Counted from the first letter of the stretch, positions 37,680 through 47,025 are shown. The stretch is DNA of 64,000 bases from Paenibacillus vietnamensis (GCF_020169515.1 NZ_JAHMHW010000003.1:248001-312000); one strand, 5' to 3'. Notes: generated from the letters alone by a model not told the origin. Program-made: numbers and translations.

Positions 37680-37726
37680 AGGCTGTTCCCGCGCAGGATC
37701 AAGGCGCGCAGGAACAGCCTTTTTTT
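37680..37726 (+). terminator. Terminator after mnmA
   Basis: AGGCTGTTCC pairs with GGAACAGCCT around a GCGC-bearing loop, followed by TTTTTTT. Confidence 0.9.
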
Positions 37727-37736
37727 AATGTCGAAA

Positions 37737-39080
37737 TTATGATCCAAAAAGCTCTCCCGCCCGTTTCTCCTTGCTTGCAGCTTTCCGCTCAACCATAATG
37801 CGGGAGATGCGCAAATGATCCGTCTCCTCGATTACAAACTCGATTTCAGAGGAATAAGGAACGCGCTGCATGCCGGCGGGCGGGATCTCAATTTTCGAAT
37901 ACATCCAGCCGCCGATCGTATCGTAATCGTCCGTTTCGATGTCAAGGCCGAAGAAGCTGTTGACCTCCTCAATAAGCATCATCCCGCTGATCGAGTACGT
38001 GTTCTCGTCCTTTTTTTCCAGCTGCTCCCGCTCCTCGTCGAACTCATCCTGGATTTCACCGACGATTTCTTCCATTATGTCTTCCAAGGTAACAAGGCCA
38101 GAGGTTCCCCCGTATTCATCGATCAAGATAGCGATCTGCGATTTGCGCTTCTGCATCAGCTTCAGCAGCGTACTGATTTGCATGGATTCGGGAACGGTCG
38201 TGATCGGTCTCGTAATTTGTCTGATGTCCTGCAGGCTCTGAGTCGTATCCTTCAGCAGGTCCTTAATATGAACGAAGCCGATAATATTGTCTTTGTCGTT
38301 CTCGCATACCGGGTAACGAGTCAGCATTTGCTCGAGGGCGATCGCCTTGTTCCCTTCCAGAGAAAGACTTGTATTCAGGCAGATCATTTCCGTGCGCGGG
38401 ATCATTATTTCCCTGGCATTCGTTTCGGCAAATTCGAATATATTGTCCACGAGCGTCAGCTCCGTATTGTCGATCAGACCGTTCTTGTGGCTTTCCTTCA
38501 TTAAAATCCGGATTTCCTCCTCGGTATGCGCGGCATCCTTCTCGGAGGCGGGTTCGATGCCGACTACCCGGAGAAGCTGGTTGGCCGTTCCGTTCAGCAG
38601 CCAAATGAACGGGTACATCAATTTGTGAAACGCCATAAGCGGGGCGGCCGTCAGCAGCGTAACAGCTTCCGATTTGCGGATGGCTACGGTTTTCGGGGCA
38701 AGCTCGCCCAGAACGATATGAAGAACCGTGATGATCGTAAAGGCGATTACAAACGAAACGGTATGCAGGAGCAATCCTTCGGGAAAGCCGAAATGGACGA
38801 ACAACGGCTCAAGCGCCTTTGCGACAGCCGGCTCGCCGATCCAGCCGAGTCCGAGGGAAGCAAGCGTTATGCCTAGCTGACATGCCGACAGGTAAGCGTC
38901 AAGGTGGTTCGTCAAATGCGTTGCGCGTTTCGCCTGGGGATGTCCTTCGGAGATGAGGGCGTCAAGCCTGCTGCCTCGCGCTTTTACCAACGCAAATTCC
39001 GCCGCTACAAAAAAACCGTTCAAAAAAACGAAAAACAAAATAAGCGCCAAGGATAAACCGATCGGAAACGGGTCACTCAA
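37737..39080 (-). CDS. CNNM/CorC-type membrane protein with CBS domains (hemolysin family)
   Basis: 447 residues if it starts at TTG (39080), with GGGG four bases upstream. DUF21 domain of three or four membrane segments (IGLSLALILFFVFLNGFFVAAEFALVK at the start), two CBS domains (about 210-330), and a C-terminal CorC/HlyC domain (TYSISGMMLIEEVNSFFGLDI). Related proteins export magnesium or cobalt, though many are only called hemolysin-like. The best ribosome site, AAAAGGAGG, is further upstream (39133-39141) and does not serve this start; a start up to 22 codons earlier (TTG at 39146) cannot be excluded but abuts no site. Confidence 0.85.
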   Translation of the reverse strand: MSDPFPIGLSLALILFFVFLNGFFVAAEFALVKARGSRLDALISEGHPQAKRATHLTNHLDAYLSACQLGITLASLGLGWIGEPAVAKALEPLFVHFGFPEGLLLHTVSFVIAFTIITVLHIVLGELAPKTVAIRKSEAVTLLTAAPLMAFHKLMYPFIWLLNGTANQLLRVVGIEPASEKDAAHTEEEIRILMKESHKNGLIDNTELTLVDNIFEFAETNAREIMIPRTEMICLNTSLSLEGNKAIALEQMLTRYPVCENDKDNIIGFVHIKDLLKDTTQSLQDIRQITRPITTVPESMQISTLLKLMQKRKSQIAILIDEYGGTSGLVTLEDIMEEIVGEIQDEFDEEREQLEKKDENTYSISGMMLIEEVNSFFGLDIETDDYDTIGGWMYSKIEIPPAGMQRVPYSSEIEFVIEETDHLRISRIMVERKAASKEKRAGELFGS

Positions 39081-39363
39081 CGATCCCCTGCCTGTCGCGC
39101 GGGTGGAGCATGCGGGCGATGGCAGGCACACCTCCTTTTGGAACAAAGATACGGCGATCTTTGCGTATTGTGCGCTAACCTGATGCGAGTCCGCCGAGTC
39201 AAACGGTAGGTTCGGGGTTTTGCCGATTTTTTTTGACTGTATCTATGTCTATTCGCCATAGGCTATCCTTTATACACGGATTTGTCAGATGCCCCGTTCG
39301 ATAAATGTTCATAAAGCCGCAACGAAATCATCAACGCAGAGAAAGAAAACAGCCATTCATATC
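39081..39363. other. Intergenic region upstream of the CNNM gene and copC
   Basis: About 280 bp between divergent genes. It contains AAAAGGAGG (minus, 39133-39141), a direct repeat GAGTC (39187-39201), and runs of A/T near 39225. A short GTG-initiated minus-strand frame of 18 codons ends across the TTG start of the CNNM gene. I recognise no known Mg or Mn riboswitch. Confidence 0.5.
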
Positions 39364-39372
39364 TGCTATAAT
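39364..39372 (+). promoter_or_regulatory. Extended -10 promoter of copC-copD
   Basis: TGCTATAAT (TGn plus consensus TATAAT) is 67 bp before copC; no convincing -35. Its start site would be near 39380. Confidence 0.6.
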
Positions 39373-39394
39373 GCAATTAGCTTACCTAAAGTGA

Positions 39395-39406
39395 GTCGGA
39401 TCCGAC
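39395..39406. promoter_or_regulatory. 12-bp palindrome in the copC leader
   Basis: GTCGGATCCGAC is a perfect palindrome just after the predicted transcription start, flanked by AGTG and ACT that extend the symmetry with one bulged A. It is well placed to be a repressor operator. The protein is unknown. Confidence 0.45.
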
Positions 39407-39438
39407 ACTGGGATGAAAATAGCGCAGGAGGACTGGTT

Positions 39439-40020
39439 ATGAAACGGATATTACTTATTTGCTTAGCATTGATTTGGCTGCTGCCTTCGGCAGCACTCGC
39501 CCATTCTAAAATGGAGAACGCCGTTCCGGGGCAGGATGCGACGGTTACCGCTTCCCCCGAGAGAATCGAGCTCACGTTCAACACCAAAATCGAAAAGCTG
39601 AGCAACTTTAAACTGCTCGATGCCGGCGGGCAGCAGCTCGAAACGGAAAAAGCGGTCGTCGAAGGCGAGAAAATGAGCGGGGCTGTGATCAAACCGCTTA
39701 CTAACGGAATTTATACGGTAAAATGGACAATCATCGGAGCGGACGGGCATTCGGTGGAAGGCAGCTACACATTCACGGTGGACGTTCCGGACGCAGCCGT
39801 GGAGCCGACTCAGGCGCCGGACGCCGTTACGGAAACGGAGGCGCCGCAGACAACGGATGCGCCCGCTGCAGACTCCGGCCCGGACCAGGCTAATGATAGC
39901 GCAGCTGAACCGCTTGCCGATCAAGACGGGCAGTCAGCCAATTACACTCCGGCTATTATTATCGGAGCGATCATCGTTGCCGCCGCTCTGATTCTGTTCA
40001 TGCGGAGGCGCAAGCCATGA
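39439..40020 (+). CDS. copC: CopC-domain copper-binding membrane protein
   Basis: 193 residues from ATG at 39439 (AGGAGG before it). Signal peptide 1-21 (MKRILLICLALIWLLPSAALA) is followed by His at the new N-terminus (HSKMENAVPGQ); with the ADGHSVEG pair (Asp and His near residues 100-103) these make the histidine-brace copper site of CopC. A Thr/Pro/Ala-rich linker (about 115-160) leads to a C-terminal membrane anchor (residues about 171-189) and basic tail. It overlaps copD by 4 bp (ATGA). Likely binds Cu(II) outside the membrane and hands it to CopD. Confidence 0.88.
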   Translation: MKRILLICLALIWLLPSAALAHSKMENAVPGQDATVTASPERIELTFNTKIEKLSNFKLLDAGGQQLETEKAVVEGEKMSGAVIKPLTNGIYTVKWTIIGADGHSVEGSYTFTVDVPDAAVEPTQAPDAVTETEAPQTTDAPAADSGPDQANDSAAEPLADQDGQSANYTPAIIIGAIIVAAALILFMRRRKP

Positions 40021-41111
40021 TTTATGTAAGCGAAGGCCTGCTCTATATTTGCTTCGCCGTATTGACCGGAGCACTGCTGCTCCGGATCGTTCCGGAGGAT
40101 CGAAGGCCGTCCGTATACGTGCCTAACGGGCTGCTGCTGGCATGCGCGATCGCAATACCCGTATTGTCCTATGTCCCTATCCATAACCTTGCGGTTGTGT
40201 TCGGCAAAGAATTTAATATGACTTACCCCGCCGTTCTGAAAAGCATTCTGCTTGATATCAATACCGGTAAAGCGTGGGTTTGGACCGCAATCGGGTCGAT
40301 CGGCCTTGCTTTTTTGCTCGGGCTGAAAGCGTTCCGTGACGACAAGCATATGCCGAAGGTGGCTCTGTTCATTACCTTCCTGCTGATCGTTTGGCTCGGC
40401 TACGCCAGCCATGCTTCATCCCTTTACGGGTTTAAAGGGCTGCTGACGCATTCGCTGCATTTTCTTGCGGTCAGCGTCTGGATCGGCATTTTGTTCGTCG
40501 CCGGCTGGTTTTCGAAGGATGCCGACAATTGGCGTTCGTTTCTCCGCTGGTTCTCGCCGGTGGCGATTGCCGCTGTAGCTGTTTCCCTCGCTGCCGGTCT
40601 GGTGCTTATGTCATTCACGACGCCGGACTATGTGAATGCCTGGATGCTGCCTTACGGACAAATGCTGCTGATCAAGCATTTGCTTATCGTCCCGCTGCTG
40701 CTGTTCGGCTACACAAACGGATTTCTGTACAAAAAAATAGCGGACCGCAGCAATGCGTTTAACCCGGTGCGCTGGCTGCGGGCCGAAAGCGCGATCGCAC
40801 TGCTCGTTCTTGCGGCAACCGGCATTCTTGGCCAGCAAACCCCGCCGCATAACGTCAAAGAGACTTTGCAGACCGTCTCCCCTTCTCCTTTGTTCACCGG
40901 CTTGTATAAAGGCAGCTTCAGCCCGGATCTTACACTTCATTTCTCCATGCATACGGAGAGCCTGCTCATGCTGGCAGCTGCGGCAGTGATGGCGGCTGGA
41001 CTGCTGTGGACGTACCGCTCCAACCGGCTCGTCCCCGCCGTTCTCATGGGCATGCTGACCGCCGTGTTCGGTTATTTGGGACTCATGTTTGCAGTTGCTT
41101 CATCATTTTAA
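40017..41111 (+). CDS. copD: CopD-domain membrane protein
   Basis: 364 residues with about eight membrane segments. The CopD core is in the C-terminal two thirds: HASSLYGFKGLLTHSLHFLAVSVWIGILFVAGWF has conserved His residues, followed by HLLIVPLLLFGYTNGFLY. In known systems CopD moves copper across the membrane and works with CopC. The gene order copC-copD resembles YcnJ-type fusions of Bacillus, but here the domains are separate. It is last in the operon. Confidence 0.87.
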   Translation: MIYVSEGLLYICFAVLTGALLLRIVPEDRRPSVYVPNGLLLACAIAIPVLSYVPIHNLAVVFGKEFNMTYPAVLKSILLDINTGKAWVWTAIGSIGLAFLLGLKAFRDDKHMPKVALFITFLLIVWLGYASHASSLYGFKGLLTHSLHFLAVSVWIGILFVAGWFSKDADNWRSFLRWFSPVAIAAVAVSLAAGLVLMSFTTPDYVNAWMLPYGQMLLIKHLLIVPLLLFGYTNGFLYKKIADRSNAFNPVRWLRAESAIALLVLAATGILGQQTPPHNVKETLQTVSPSPLFTGLYKGSFSPDLTLHFSMHTESLLMLAAAAVMAAGLLWTYRSNRLVPAVLMGMLTAVFGYLGLMFAVASSF

Positions 41112-41121
41112 AATGTCAAAT

Positions 41122-41160
41122 AAGCCCCAACGCCGTCTTGCGGAGTCGGGGCTTTCGTTT
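41122..41160. terminator. Bidirectional terminator between copD and rarA
   Basis: AAGCCCC pairs with GGGGCTT with internal GC pairing; T-rich on the plus side (TTTCGTTT) and TTATTTGAC on the minus side. Confidence 0.75.
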
Positions 41161-41192
41161 GCCTGCTGCTGCCGGCGTGTACTGGACTACGC

Positions 41193-42503
41193 TTAACGAC
41201 GGCCGCGTTTTTGCTGGTTTTGCCTGATTTTATCCTCCATCCCCTGCTCCGTAGCTTTATAGAGCCTGATGCCTTCAAGCGTATCGGGGAAATATTGCTG
41301 GGCGACGTAATGATTCGGATAATCATGCGGATATTGATAGCCCTCGTGGCCGAGCTGCTGTGCTCCTTTGTAGTGCGTATCCCGCAAGTGCAGCGGCACC
41401 TTCACATCGCCGGCACGCTCGATCGCCGCCTCGGCGTTGCCGATCGCAACCGCCGTCGCATTCGATTTCGGACTTTCCACCGCAAACAGTATGGCTTGCG
41501 AAATATTGTATTTCGCTTCCGGCCATCCGATTTTGTGATAGGCGTCCATCGCGGTTACCGCCTGAATCATCGCTTGCGGATTCGCAAGTCCGATGTCCTC
41601 GCTGCAAGCGACGATCAGCCTGCGGATGAATGTCATCGGATCCATGCCGAGCTTCTCCACCGCGTACAAAAACCAGAATAACGCCGCATCGCTCGAGCCT
41701 CTTACGCTTTTGTGGAAGGCCGACAGCACGTCGTACTGCGTGGACATGTCCGCCCGGATCGTTGGCTTCCGGATCGACTCCTGGGCGACCTCGAGCGTAA
41801 TGCGGACCGAGCCGTCCTGCTCCGATGGCGTCGTTACCGCAGCCAGCTCGAGTGCGTTAAGCGCGCGCCTGATATCTCCCCCGGCCATCGCCGAAATATG
41901 GCGCAGCGCATCTTCGTCCGCATGCAAATCCATAAAGCCGAGTCCCCGCTCGCGGTCGGCCAGCGCCCGCTTCATCGCAAGGTACGTATGCTCCTCGCCA
42001 AGCGGCTCCAGCTGGAACAGGGTAGACCGGGACAGCAGCGCCCCGTTGACATGGTGAAACGGATTTTCAGTCGTCGCGCCGATAAAAATAATGATGCCCT
42101 GCTCGACGGCAGGCAGCAGCGCATCCTGCCTTGCGGTGTTGAAGCGGTGCACCTCGTCGAGGAACAGAATCGTTTTTTTGCCGTACATCGTTTTATTCAT
42201 ACGCGCCTGGTCAATGACCTCCCGAACGTCCTTCACGGACGCATCGACCGCATTCAGCTTGACGAATTCGCCTTCCGTACGCAGCGATATGATATGCGCC
42301 AGCGTCGTTTTGCCGCAGCCCGGCGGCCCGTATAGCAAGATGGACGAAACCTGGTCGCCCTCGATCGCCCTTCTCAGCAGCTTGCCGGCTCCGACGACAT
42401 GCTCCTGCCCGATATATTCGTCGAGCGTCTGCGGACGCATCCGGTCCGCGAGAAGGCGGGCCCGCGGTGCCTCGGCTTCTTCCCGGTAAGAAAACAAGTC
42501 CAT
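41193..42503 (-). CDS. rarA: Replication-associated recombination ATPase RarA (MgsA)
   Basis: 436 residues, standard length. AAA+ domain: Walker A GPPGCGKTTLAH near residue 57, Walker B ILFLDEVHRF near 112, sensor 1 GATTENP, and sensor 2 in GGDIRRALNAL. C-terminal MgsA tetramerisation domain (DPMTFIRRLIVACSEDIGLANPQA). It acts at stalled replication forks. In B. subtilis yrvN/rarA also follows yrvM (tcdA), hisS and aspS, and that order is kept here. Confidence 0.95.
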   Translation of the reverse strand: MDLFSYREEAEAPRARLLADRMRPQTLDEYIGQEHVVGAGKLLRRAIEGDQVSSILLYGPPGCGKTTLAHIISLRTEGEFVKLNAVDASVKDVREVIDQARMNKTMYGKKTILFLDEVHRFNTARQDALLPAVEQGIIIFIGATTENPFHHVNGALLSRSTLFQLEPLGEEHTYLAMKRALADRERGLGFMDLHADEDALRHISAMAGGDIRRALNALELAAVTTPSEQDGSVRITLEVAQESIRKPTIRADMSTQYDVLSAFHKSVRGSSDAALFWFLYAVEKLGMDPMTFIRRLIVACSEDIGLANPQAMIQAVTAMDAYHKIGWPEAKYNISQAILFAVESPKSNATAVAIGNAEAAIERAGDVKVPLHLRDTHYKGAQQLGHEGYQYPHDYPNHYVAQQYFPDTLEGIRLYKATEQGMEDKIRQNQQKRGRR

Positions 42504-42614
42504 AACTTCTCCCCAACCTTTTCCCGTCTATTCCTTCGATCATAGCATATCCGCACACTTGTTCGCCACGCTTTCGCGTGATCGGCCAATGCCGGCCTTC
42601 CTTCTTTCTCCGCA

Positions 42615-42675
42615 TTAAAAATAGCCCCGACGGAAAGCGAGCGCTCCGGCGCCCCGCTTCCATCCGGGCTTTTTC
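42615..42675 (-). terminator. Terminator of the hisS-aspS-tcdA operon
   Basis: Minus strand AGCCCGGATGGAAGCG pairs imperfectly with CGCTTTCCGTCGGGGCT, then ATTTTTA. It lies between the heptamer array and rarA. Confidence 0.75.
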
Positions 42676-42704
42676 CTTCCGTTACCGTATGATCCTCGAT
42701 CGGT

Positions 42705-42739
42705 CTTAAACCTTAGACCTTAGACCTTAAACCTTAGAC
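42705..42739. repeat. Five tandem heptamers across the tcdA stop codon
   Basis: Plus-strand heptamers CTTAAAC, CTTAGAC, CTTAGAC, CTTAAAC, CTTAGAC in exact head-to-tail order. The TAA stop of tcdA (42734-42736) is in the last unit. Flanked by TCGGTCT and AGACCGA, so the whole block is also bounded by an inverted repeat. Purpose unknown. Confidence 0.85.
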
Positions 42740-43477
42740 CGATTCAAGCAAATCCTTTACGACGACACTGACCATAATAAGCCCCGCAACAGGCGGCACA
42801 AAAGCGTTGCTCGCCGGCGGCTGCTTCGCCTTGCGGATTTCCGGCGCATTTTCCGGCACGATCTTCTTTGTTACGTCCTCGCGCGGCTTGATCGGAGCTT
42901 CGGTCGAGAAGACCACCTTCACGCCCCGCTTAATGCCTTCCTTGCGAAGCTTCGTACGGATAACGCGCGCAAGCGGATCGGTATGCGTCTGTGAAATGTC
43001 GACGACCTGGAATTTGGTCGGGTCCATTTTGTTGGCTGCGCCCATGCTTGAGATGACCGGTATTTTGCGTTCAAGGCACTGCTTGATCAAATGGATTTTG
43101 TACGAAATCGTATCGGACGCATCCAGCACGTAGTCAAGCGGAAATGCGAACAGCTGCTCATACGTCTCTTCCGTGTAGAACATCCGCAGCGCGACGACTT
43201 CGCATTCCGGATTGATCAGCTTGATTCTTTCCGCCATCAGGTCGACTTTTGGCTGGCCAACGGTTGTCGTAAGCGCATGAACCTGACGGTTCACGTTCGT
43301 GATATCGACAACGTCCTTATCGATGAGCACGATACGGCCAACGCCGGTGCGGGCGAGCGCCTCGGCGGCAATGCCGCCTACGCCCCCTACGCCGAGCACG
43401 GCAACCGTGCTCTCTTTCATCCGCTGCAGCCCTTCCGGTCCGATGGCAAGCTCCGTGCGTGAAAATTGATGAAGCAT
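42734..43477 (-). CDS. tcdA: tRNA threonylcarbamoyladenosine dehydratase TcdA (YrvM-like)
   Basis: 247 residues. E1-like ThiF fold: nucleotide motif VAVLGVGGVGGIAAEALARTG at about 27-47, DKDVVDITNVNRQVHA (metal/ATP loop) after it, and VLDASDTISYK. CsdL/TcdA family enzymes cyclise t6A37 to ct6A in ANN-decoding tRNAs. The position after aspS and before rarA is the same as yrvM in B. subtilis, which supports TcdA over ThiF or MoeB. It follows aspS by 31 bp. Confidence 0.9.
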   Translation of the reverse strand: MLHQFSRTELAIGPEGLQRMKESTVAVLGVGGVGGIAAEALARTGVGRIVLIDKDVVDITNVNRQVHALTTTVGQPKVDLMAERIKLINPECEVVALRMFYTEETYEQLFAFPLDYVLDASDTISYKIHLIKQCLERKIPVISSMGAANKMDPTKFQVVDISQTHTDPLARVIRTKLRKEGIKRGVKVVFSTEAPIKPREDVTKKIVPENAPEIRKAKQPPASNAFVPPVAGLIMVSVVVKDLLESV

Positions 43478-43508
43478 ACGGCTGCCGCCTCCTTTGCTGA
43501 ATTCTTAA

Positions 43509-45326
43509 TTACTTCTCGTTTTTATCGGCTGCCGCTCCGGCAGCGGCCACCGGCTGCTGCTTCGGCTTAATCACCGTACGGATATGAAGCTGCTCAAGCT
43601 GCGAAAGCTCGACCTCGGACGGCGCGTCGCAGAGCAGATCCGTCGCGCTTGCCGTTTTCGGGAATGCGATCGTCTCGCGGAGGTTCGTACGGCCGGCAAG
43701 CAGCATTACAAGCCGGTCGAAGCCGAAGGCAATTCCGCCGTGCGGAGGCGTTCCGTATTCGAACGCATCAAGCAGGAAGCCGAATTTCTCCTGCGCCTCG
43801 TCCATGCTGAAGCCGAGTGCCTTGAACATTTGCTCTTGCACTTCGCGTTTGTAAATACGCATCGAACCGCCGCCGACTTCATAGCCGTTCAATACCAAAT
43901 CGTACGCCTGAGCGCGGATTTGTCCCGGATCCGTATCGAAGAAATGCAGGTCGTCTTCGTTCGGACGCGTGAACGGATGGTGCTCGGCCACATAACGCTT
44001 CGCTTCCTCGTCCCAGCCAAGCAGCGGGAAGTCGACAACCCAGGCGAACTTGAACTTGGCTTCGTCGATCAGGCCAAGATCCTTGCCGAGCTTCGAGCGA
44101 AGGTTGCCCAGAACGTCGGCTACGACCTTTTTCTTGTCTGCGGAGAAGGTGAGCAAATCTCCTTCTTCCACCTGCAGGCGCTCGGTCAGCGCCGCAATTT
44201 CCTCCGGCTTCAGGAATTTGACGATCGGCCCGCGCCATTCGCCGTCCTTCACCGTAATCCAGGCCAGACCTTTCCCGCCGTAGCGGGCCGCGAACGGCTG
44301 CAGGTCGTCAAGCTCCTTGCGGCTCCAGCTCGCGCAGCCCTTCGCATTGAGCGCTTTGACAACGCCGCCGCCGGCCGCTACGCTTGCGAACACCTTCACG
44401 TCGCTGCCCGCAACGATATCGGTAATGTCTTCGATCTCCAGTCCGAAGCGGAGGTCCGGCTTATCGGAGCCGTATTTGTTCATGGCGTCCGCATATGTGA
44501 TGCGCTGGAACGGAAGCTCCAGCTCCACGCCTACCGTTTCGCGAAGCAGCTTTGCAGTCAGCTGCTCCATCATGCCAAGCAGCTGATCCTGCGACAGGAA
44601 CGAGGTCTCGATGTCGACCTGCGTAAATTCAGGCTGACGGTCTGCGCGAAGATCCTCGTCGCGGAAGCAGCGTGCGATTTGATAATAACGTTCAATACCG
44701 CCGACCATCAGCAGCTGCTTGAAAATTTGCGGCGACTGCGGCAGCGCGAAAAACTCCCCTTCATGCACGCGGCTCGGCACGAGGTAGTCGCGCGCGCCTT
44801 CCGGCGTGCTTTTCGTCAGGATCGGAGTCTCAACATCGATAAAGCCTTCTCCGTCAAGGAAATCGCGGAAAATTTTCGCCGCTTTCGAACGAAGCAGCAG
44901 CGTGCGCTGCATCTCCGGACGGCGCAAATCGAGGTAACGGTATTTCAGGCGGAGCGATTCGTCAACTTCAACGCCGTCCTCAATCGGGAACGGAGGCGTT
45001 TTGGCCGCGTTCATAACTTCGATATTCGTCACGCGAACCTCGATTTCGCCCGTTGCCAGGTTCGGGTTATACGTTTCCGCGTCGCGTTCCACGACCGTAC
45101 CTTGAATCGCAAGCACGTACTCGTTACGGGCGCGATCGGCAATCGCGAGCGCATCGCCGGAGAAATCCGGGTTAAATACCGTCTGGACAATGCCGGAGCG
45201 GTCGCGCAGGTCGATAAACAGGACTCCGCCAAGGTCGCGGCGGCGCTGTACCCAGCCGTTCAATGTAACCGTTTGGCCGACGTCCGCTTTCGAAAGCAGG
45301 CCGCAATGATGAGTTTTCAACAACAT
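43509..45326 (-). CDS. aspS: Aspartyl-tRNA synthetase
   Basis: 605 residues from ATG at 45326 (AAGGAG ten bases before); the ATG three codons earlier abuts the ribosome site. N-terminal OB fold ([24 protein letters not shown]), class II motif 2 region [18 protein letters not shown], bacterial GAD insertion (about 290-420), and motif 3 [15 protein letters not shown]. The C-terminal tail ([16 protein letters not shown]) is a low-complexity extension beyond the usual end. It follows hisS by 45 bp under one T-box. Confidence 0.96.
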   Translation of the reverse strand: MLLKTHHCGLLSKADVGQTVTLNGWVQRRRDLGGVLFIDLRDRSGIVQTVFNPDFSGDALAIADRARNEYVLAIQGTVVERDAETYNPNLATGEIEVRVTNIEVMNAAKTPPFPIEDGVEVDESLRLKYRYLDLRRPEMQRTLLLRSKAAKIFRDFLDGEGFIDVETPILTKSTPEGARDYLVPSRVHEGEFFALPQSPQIFKQLLMVGGIERYYQIARCFRDEDLRADRQPEFTQVDIETSFLSQDQLLGMMEQLTAKLLRETVGVELELPFQRITYADAMNKYGSDKPDLRFGLEIEDITDIVAGSDVKVFASVAAGGGVVKALNAKGCASWSRKELDDLQPFAARYGGKGLAWITVKDGEWRGPIVKFLKPEEIAALTERLQVEEGDLLTFSADKKKVVADVLGNLRSKLGKDLGLIDEAKFKFAWVVDFPLLGWDEEAKRYVAEHHPFTRPNEDDLHFFDTDPGQIRAQAYDLVLNGYEVGGGSMRIYKREVQEQMFKALGFSMDEAQEKFGFLLDAFEYGTPPHGGIAFGFDRLVMLLAGRTNLRETIAFPKTASATDLLCDAPSEVELSQLEQLHIRTVIKPKQQPVAAAGAAADKNEK

Positions 45327-45371
45327 AATGTTCATTCTCCTTATTATTAAATTAAAATGGATGGATCGGAA

Positions 45372-46619
45372 TTAATTTTGTAATTCGTCGGCCAGTTTAT
45401 CGAGCGCAACGAGGCGCTGATCTCCCTGTGCCATATCTTTAAGCGCGATTTCCCCGCGGACCAGCTCGTCATCGCCGAGGATGGCCGTGTAACGGGCCTG
45501 CAGCCGGTCGGCCGATTTCATCTGCGCCTTCATTTTGCGGCCGAGGTAATCCTTCTCCGCCCGGATGCCGCGCTGTCTCAGCTGGTACACGAGCTTGGTG
45601 ACCTCGCGTTCCGCCGCTTCGCCGAGCGCAACCAGGTAGACATCCACCTGCCCCAAGGCCGGCAGCTCCGTCTCCTGGTGCTGCAGCAGCAAAATCGTCC
45701 TTTCCAGGCCAAGCCCGAGACCGACGCCCGGCTGATCCGGTCCTCCGATCTCCGAGACAAGCCCGTTGTACCGGCCGCCGCCGCCAACCGTATCGATTGC
45801 TCCGATCCCTTCCGCTTTGTATTCGAAGGCCGTATGCGTGTAATAATCAAGTCCGCGAACGAGGCGGTGATTGATCGTAAACGGAATGCCCATATCGCTC
45901 AAATACATTTGCACTTTGTTGAAGTGGATCTGGCATTCTTCATCCAGACTGTCCAGGATTGAAGGCGCATCGGCAAAATGCTCCTGGTCGACCTTGCAGT
46001 CGAGCACGCGGAGCGGATTGCGGTCCATCCGCGATTGGCAGTCCTTGCACAGCATCGCCCGTTTGGGTTCAAGGAAGGCAAGCAGCCGCTCACGGAACGC
46101 TGCCCGTACGGCCGGAGTGCCGACCGAATTGATTTCGACGCGCACGCCCTTCAGGCCGACTTCCGTGTAGAACGTATAACCCAGCGCGATAACCTCCGCA
46201 TCAAGGGATGGATCGACCGATCCGAGCGCCTCGACGCCGAATTGGTGAAACTGCCGGTAACGCCCGGCCTGCGCACGCTCATAGCGGAACATCGGACCGA
46301 TATAATACAGCTTGGATACGTCCGGCTCCCCGTACAGCTTATTTTCCACGTAGGATCTCACAACGCCGGCCGTCCCTTCCGGCCGAAGCGTATTGCTCCG
46401 GTTGCCCCGGTCCGTAAAGGTATACATTTCTTTCTCGACGATATCCGTCGTTTCGCCTACGCCGCGCTGGAACAGCTCCGTCGATTCGAAGATCGGCGTC
46501 CGGATTTCCCGGAAGTTGTAGCGGCGGCAAATATCACGAGCCTTCTCTTCTACATATTGCCATTTTTCGGCGGCACCGGGCAGTATATCCTGCGTACCCG
46601 GCATTTTTTGAAAAGCCAT
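45372..46619 (-). CDS. hisS: Histidyl-tRNA synthetase
   Basis: 415 residues. Class II motifs: FREIRTPIFESTELFQRGVG, LRPEGTAGVVRSY, the histidine A motif GLDYYTHTAFEYKAEG (RGLDYYTHT), GGGGRYNGL, and a C-terminal anticodon-binding domain (about 325-415). It charges tRNA-His. First gene of hisS-aspS-tcdA, with a T-box leader. Confidence 0.96.
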   Translation of the reverse strand: MAFQKMPGTQDILPGAAEKWQYVEEKARDICRRYNFREIRTPIFESTELFQRGVGETTDIVEKEMYTFTDRGNRSNTLRPEGTAGVVRSYVENKLYGEPDVSKLYYIGPMFRYERAQAGRYRQFHQFGVEALGSVDPSLDAEVIALGYTFYTEVGLKGVRVEINSVGTPAVRAAFRERLLAFLEPKRAMLCKDCQSRMDRNPLRVLDCKVDQEHFADAPSILDSLDEECQIHFNKVQMYLSDMGIPFTINHRLVRGLDYYTHTAFEYKAEGIGAIDTVGGGGRYNGLVSEIGGPDQPGVGLGLGLERTILLLQHQETELPALGQVDVYLVALGEAAEREVTKLVYQLRQRGIRAEKDYLGRKMKAQMKSADRLQARYTAILGDDELVRGEIALKDMAQGDQRLVALDKLADELQN

Positions 46620-46665
46620 CGATTAACCCTCCTGCCCCAGTCATCATTTCATTTCCTGTTAAACG

Positions 46666-46990
46666 CAAAAAAACTCCCGTTCCTGCCGGCTTGCGCCGAA
46701 AGGGACGAGAGTATAGCTCCCGTGGTACCACCCACATTCCGAGTATGCGTCCCGAATACCGGGAAGCAGCTCGCTTCAAGACGGGATAACGTCCGTCATC
46801 CGCAGCCGGCTACTACAACCGCATACACACCGATTACGTGTATTCAGCGGATTGTTCGTTCACCGTCTGTTCTCCGGGAGGTCCTTTCGTTCAACCGATA
46901 TAAAGACGCTTGCAGCCTGTGGCGTCCCTCTCTGTGTATAACGCGAAGAATTACTTTGTCCCATCAACGAATGAATATGAATAATTCTAA
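46666..46990 (-). promoter_or_regulatory. T-box riboswitch leader of hisS-aspS
   Basis: The minus strand has the T-box core GGGTGGTACCACG (near 46719-46731) and a terminator (CCCTTTCGGCGCAAGCCGG region, then TTTTTTT at 46668-46674). The Stem I start is near 46980 (GATGGGACAAAGTA), pairing with the later CTCCC; just before CTCCC is AAGGAC, making GAC (Asp) the best specifier candidate. An Asp specifier would make the leader sense tRNA-Asp although hisS is first. Folding was done by eye. Confidence 0.9.
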
Positions 46991-46996
46991 AGTCTA

Positions 46997-47025
46997 ATTG
47001 TACTCCCGGCCGCAAGTAAAGTCAA
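46997..47025 (-). promoter_or_regulatory. Sigma-A promoter of hisS-aspS
   Basis: Minus strand TTGACT (47025-47020), 17-bp spacer, TACAAT (47002-46997). Confidence 0.88.

Noticed and set aside
39120-39300. Magnesium or manganese riboswitch upstream of the CNNM gene
   Set aside because: I looked for M-box and yybP-ykoY core sequences on the minus strand and did not find them.
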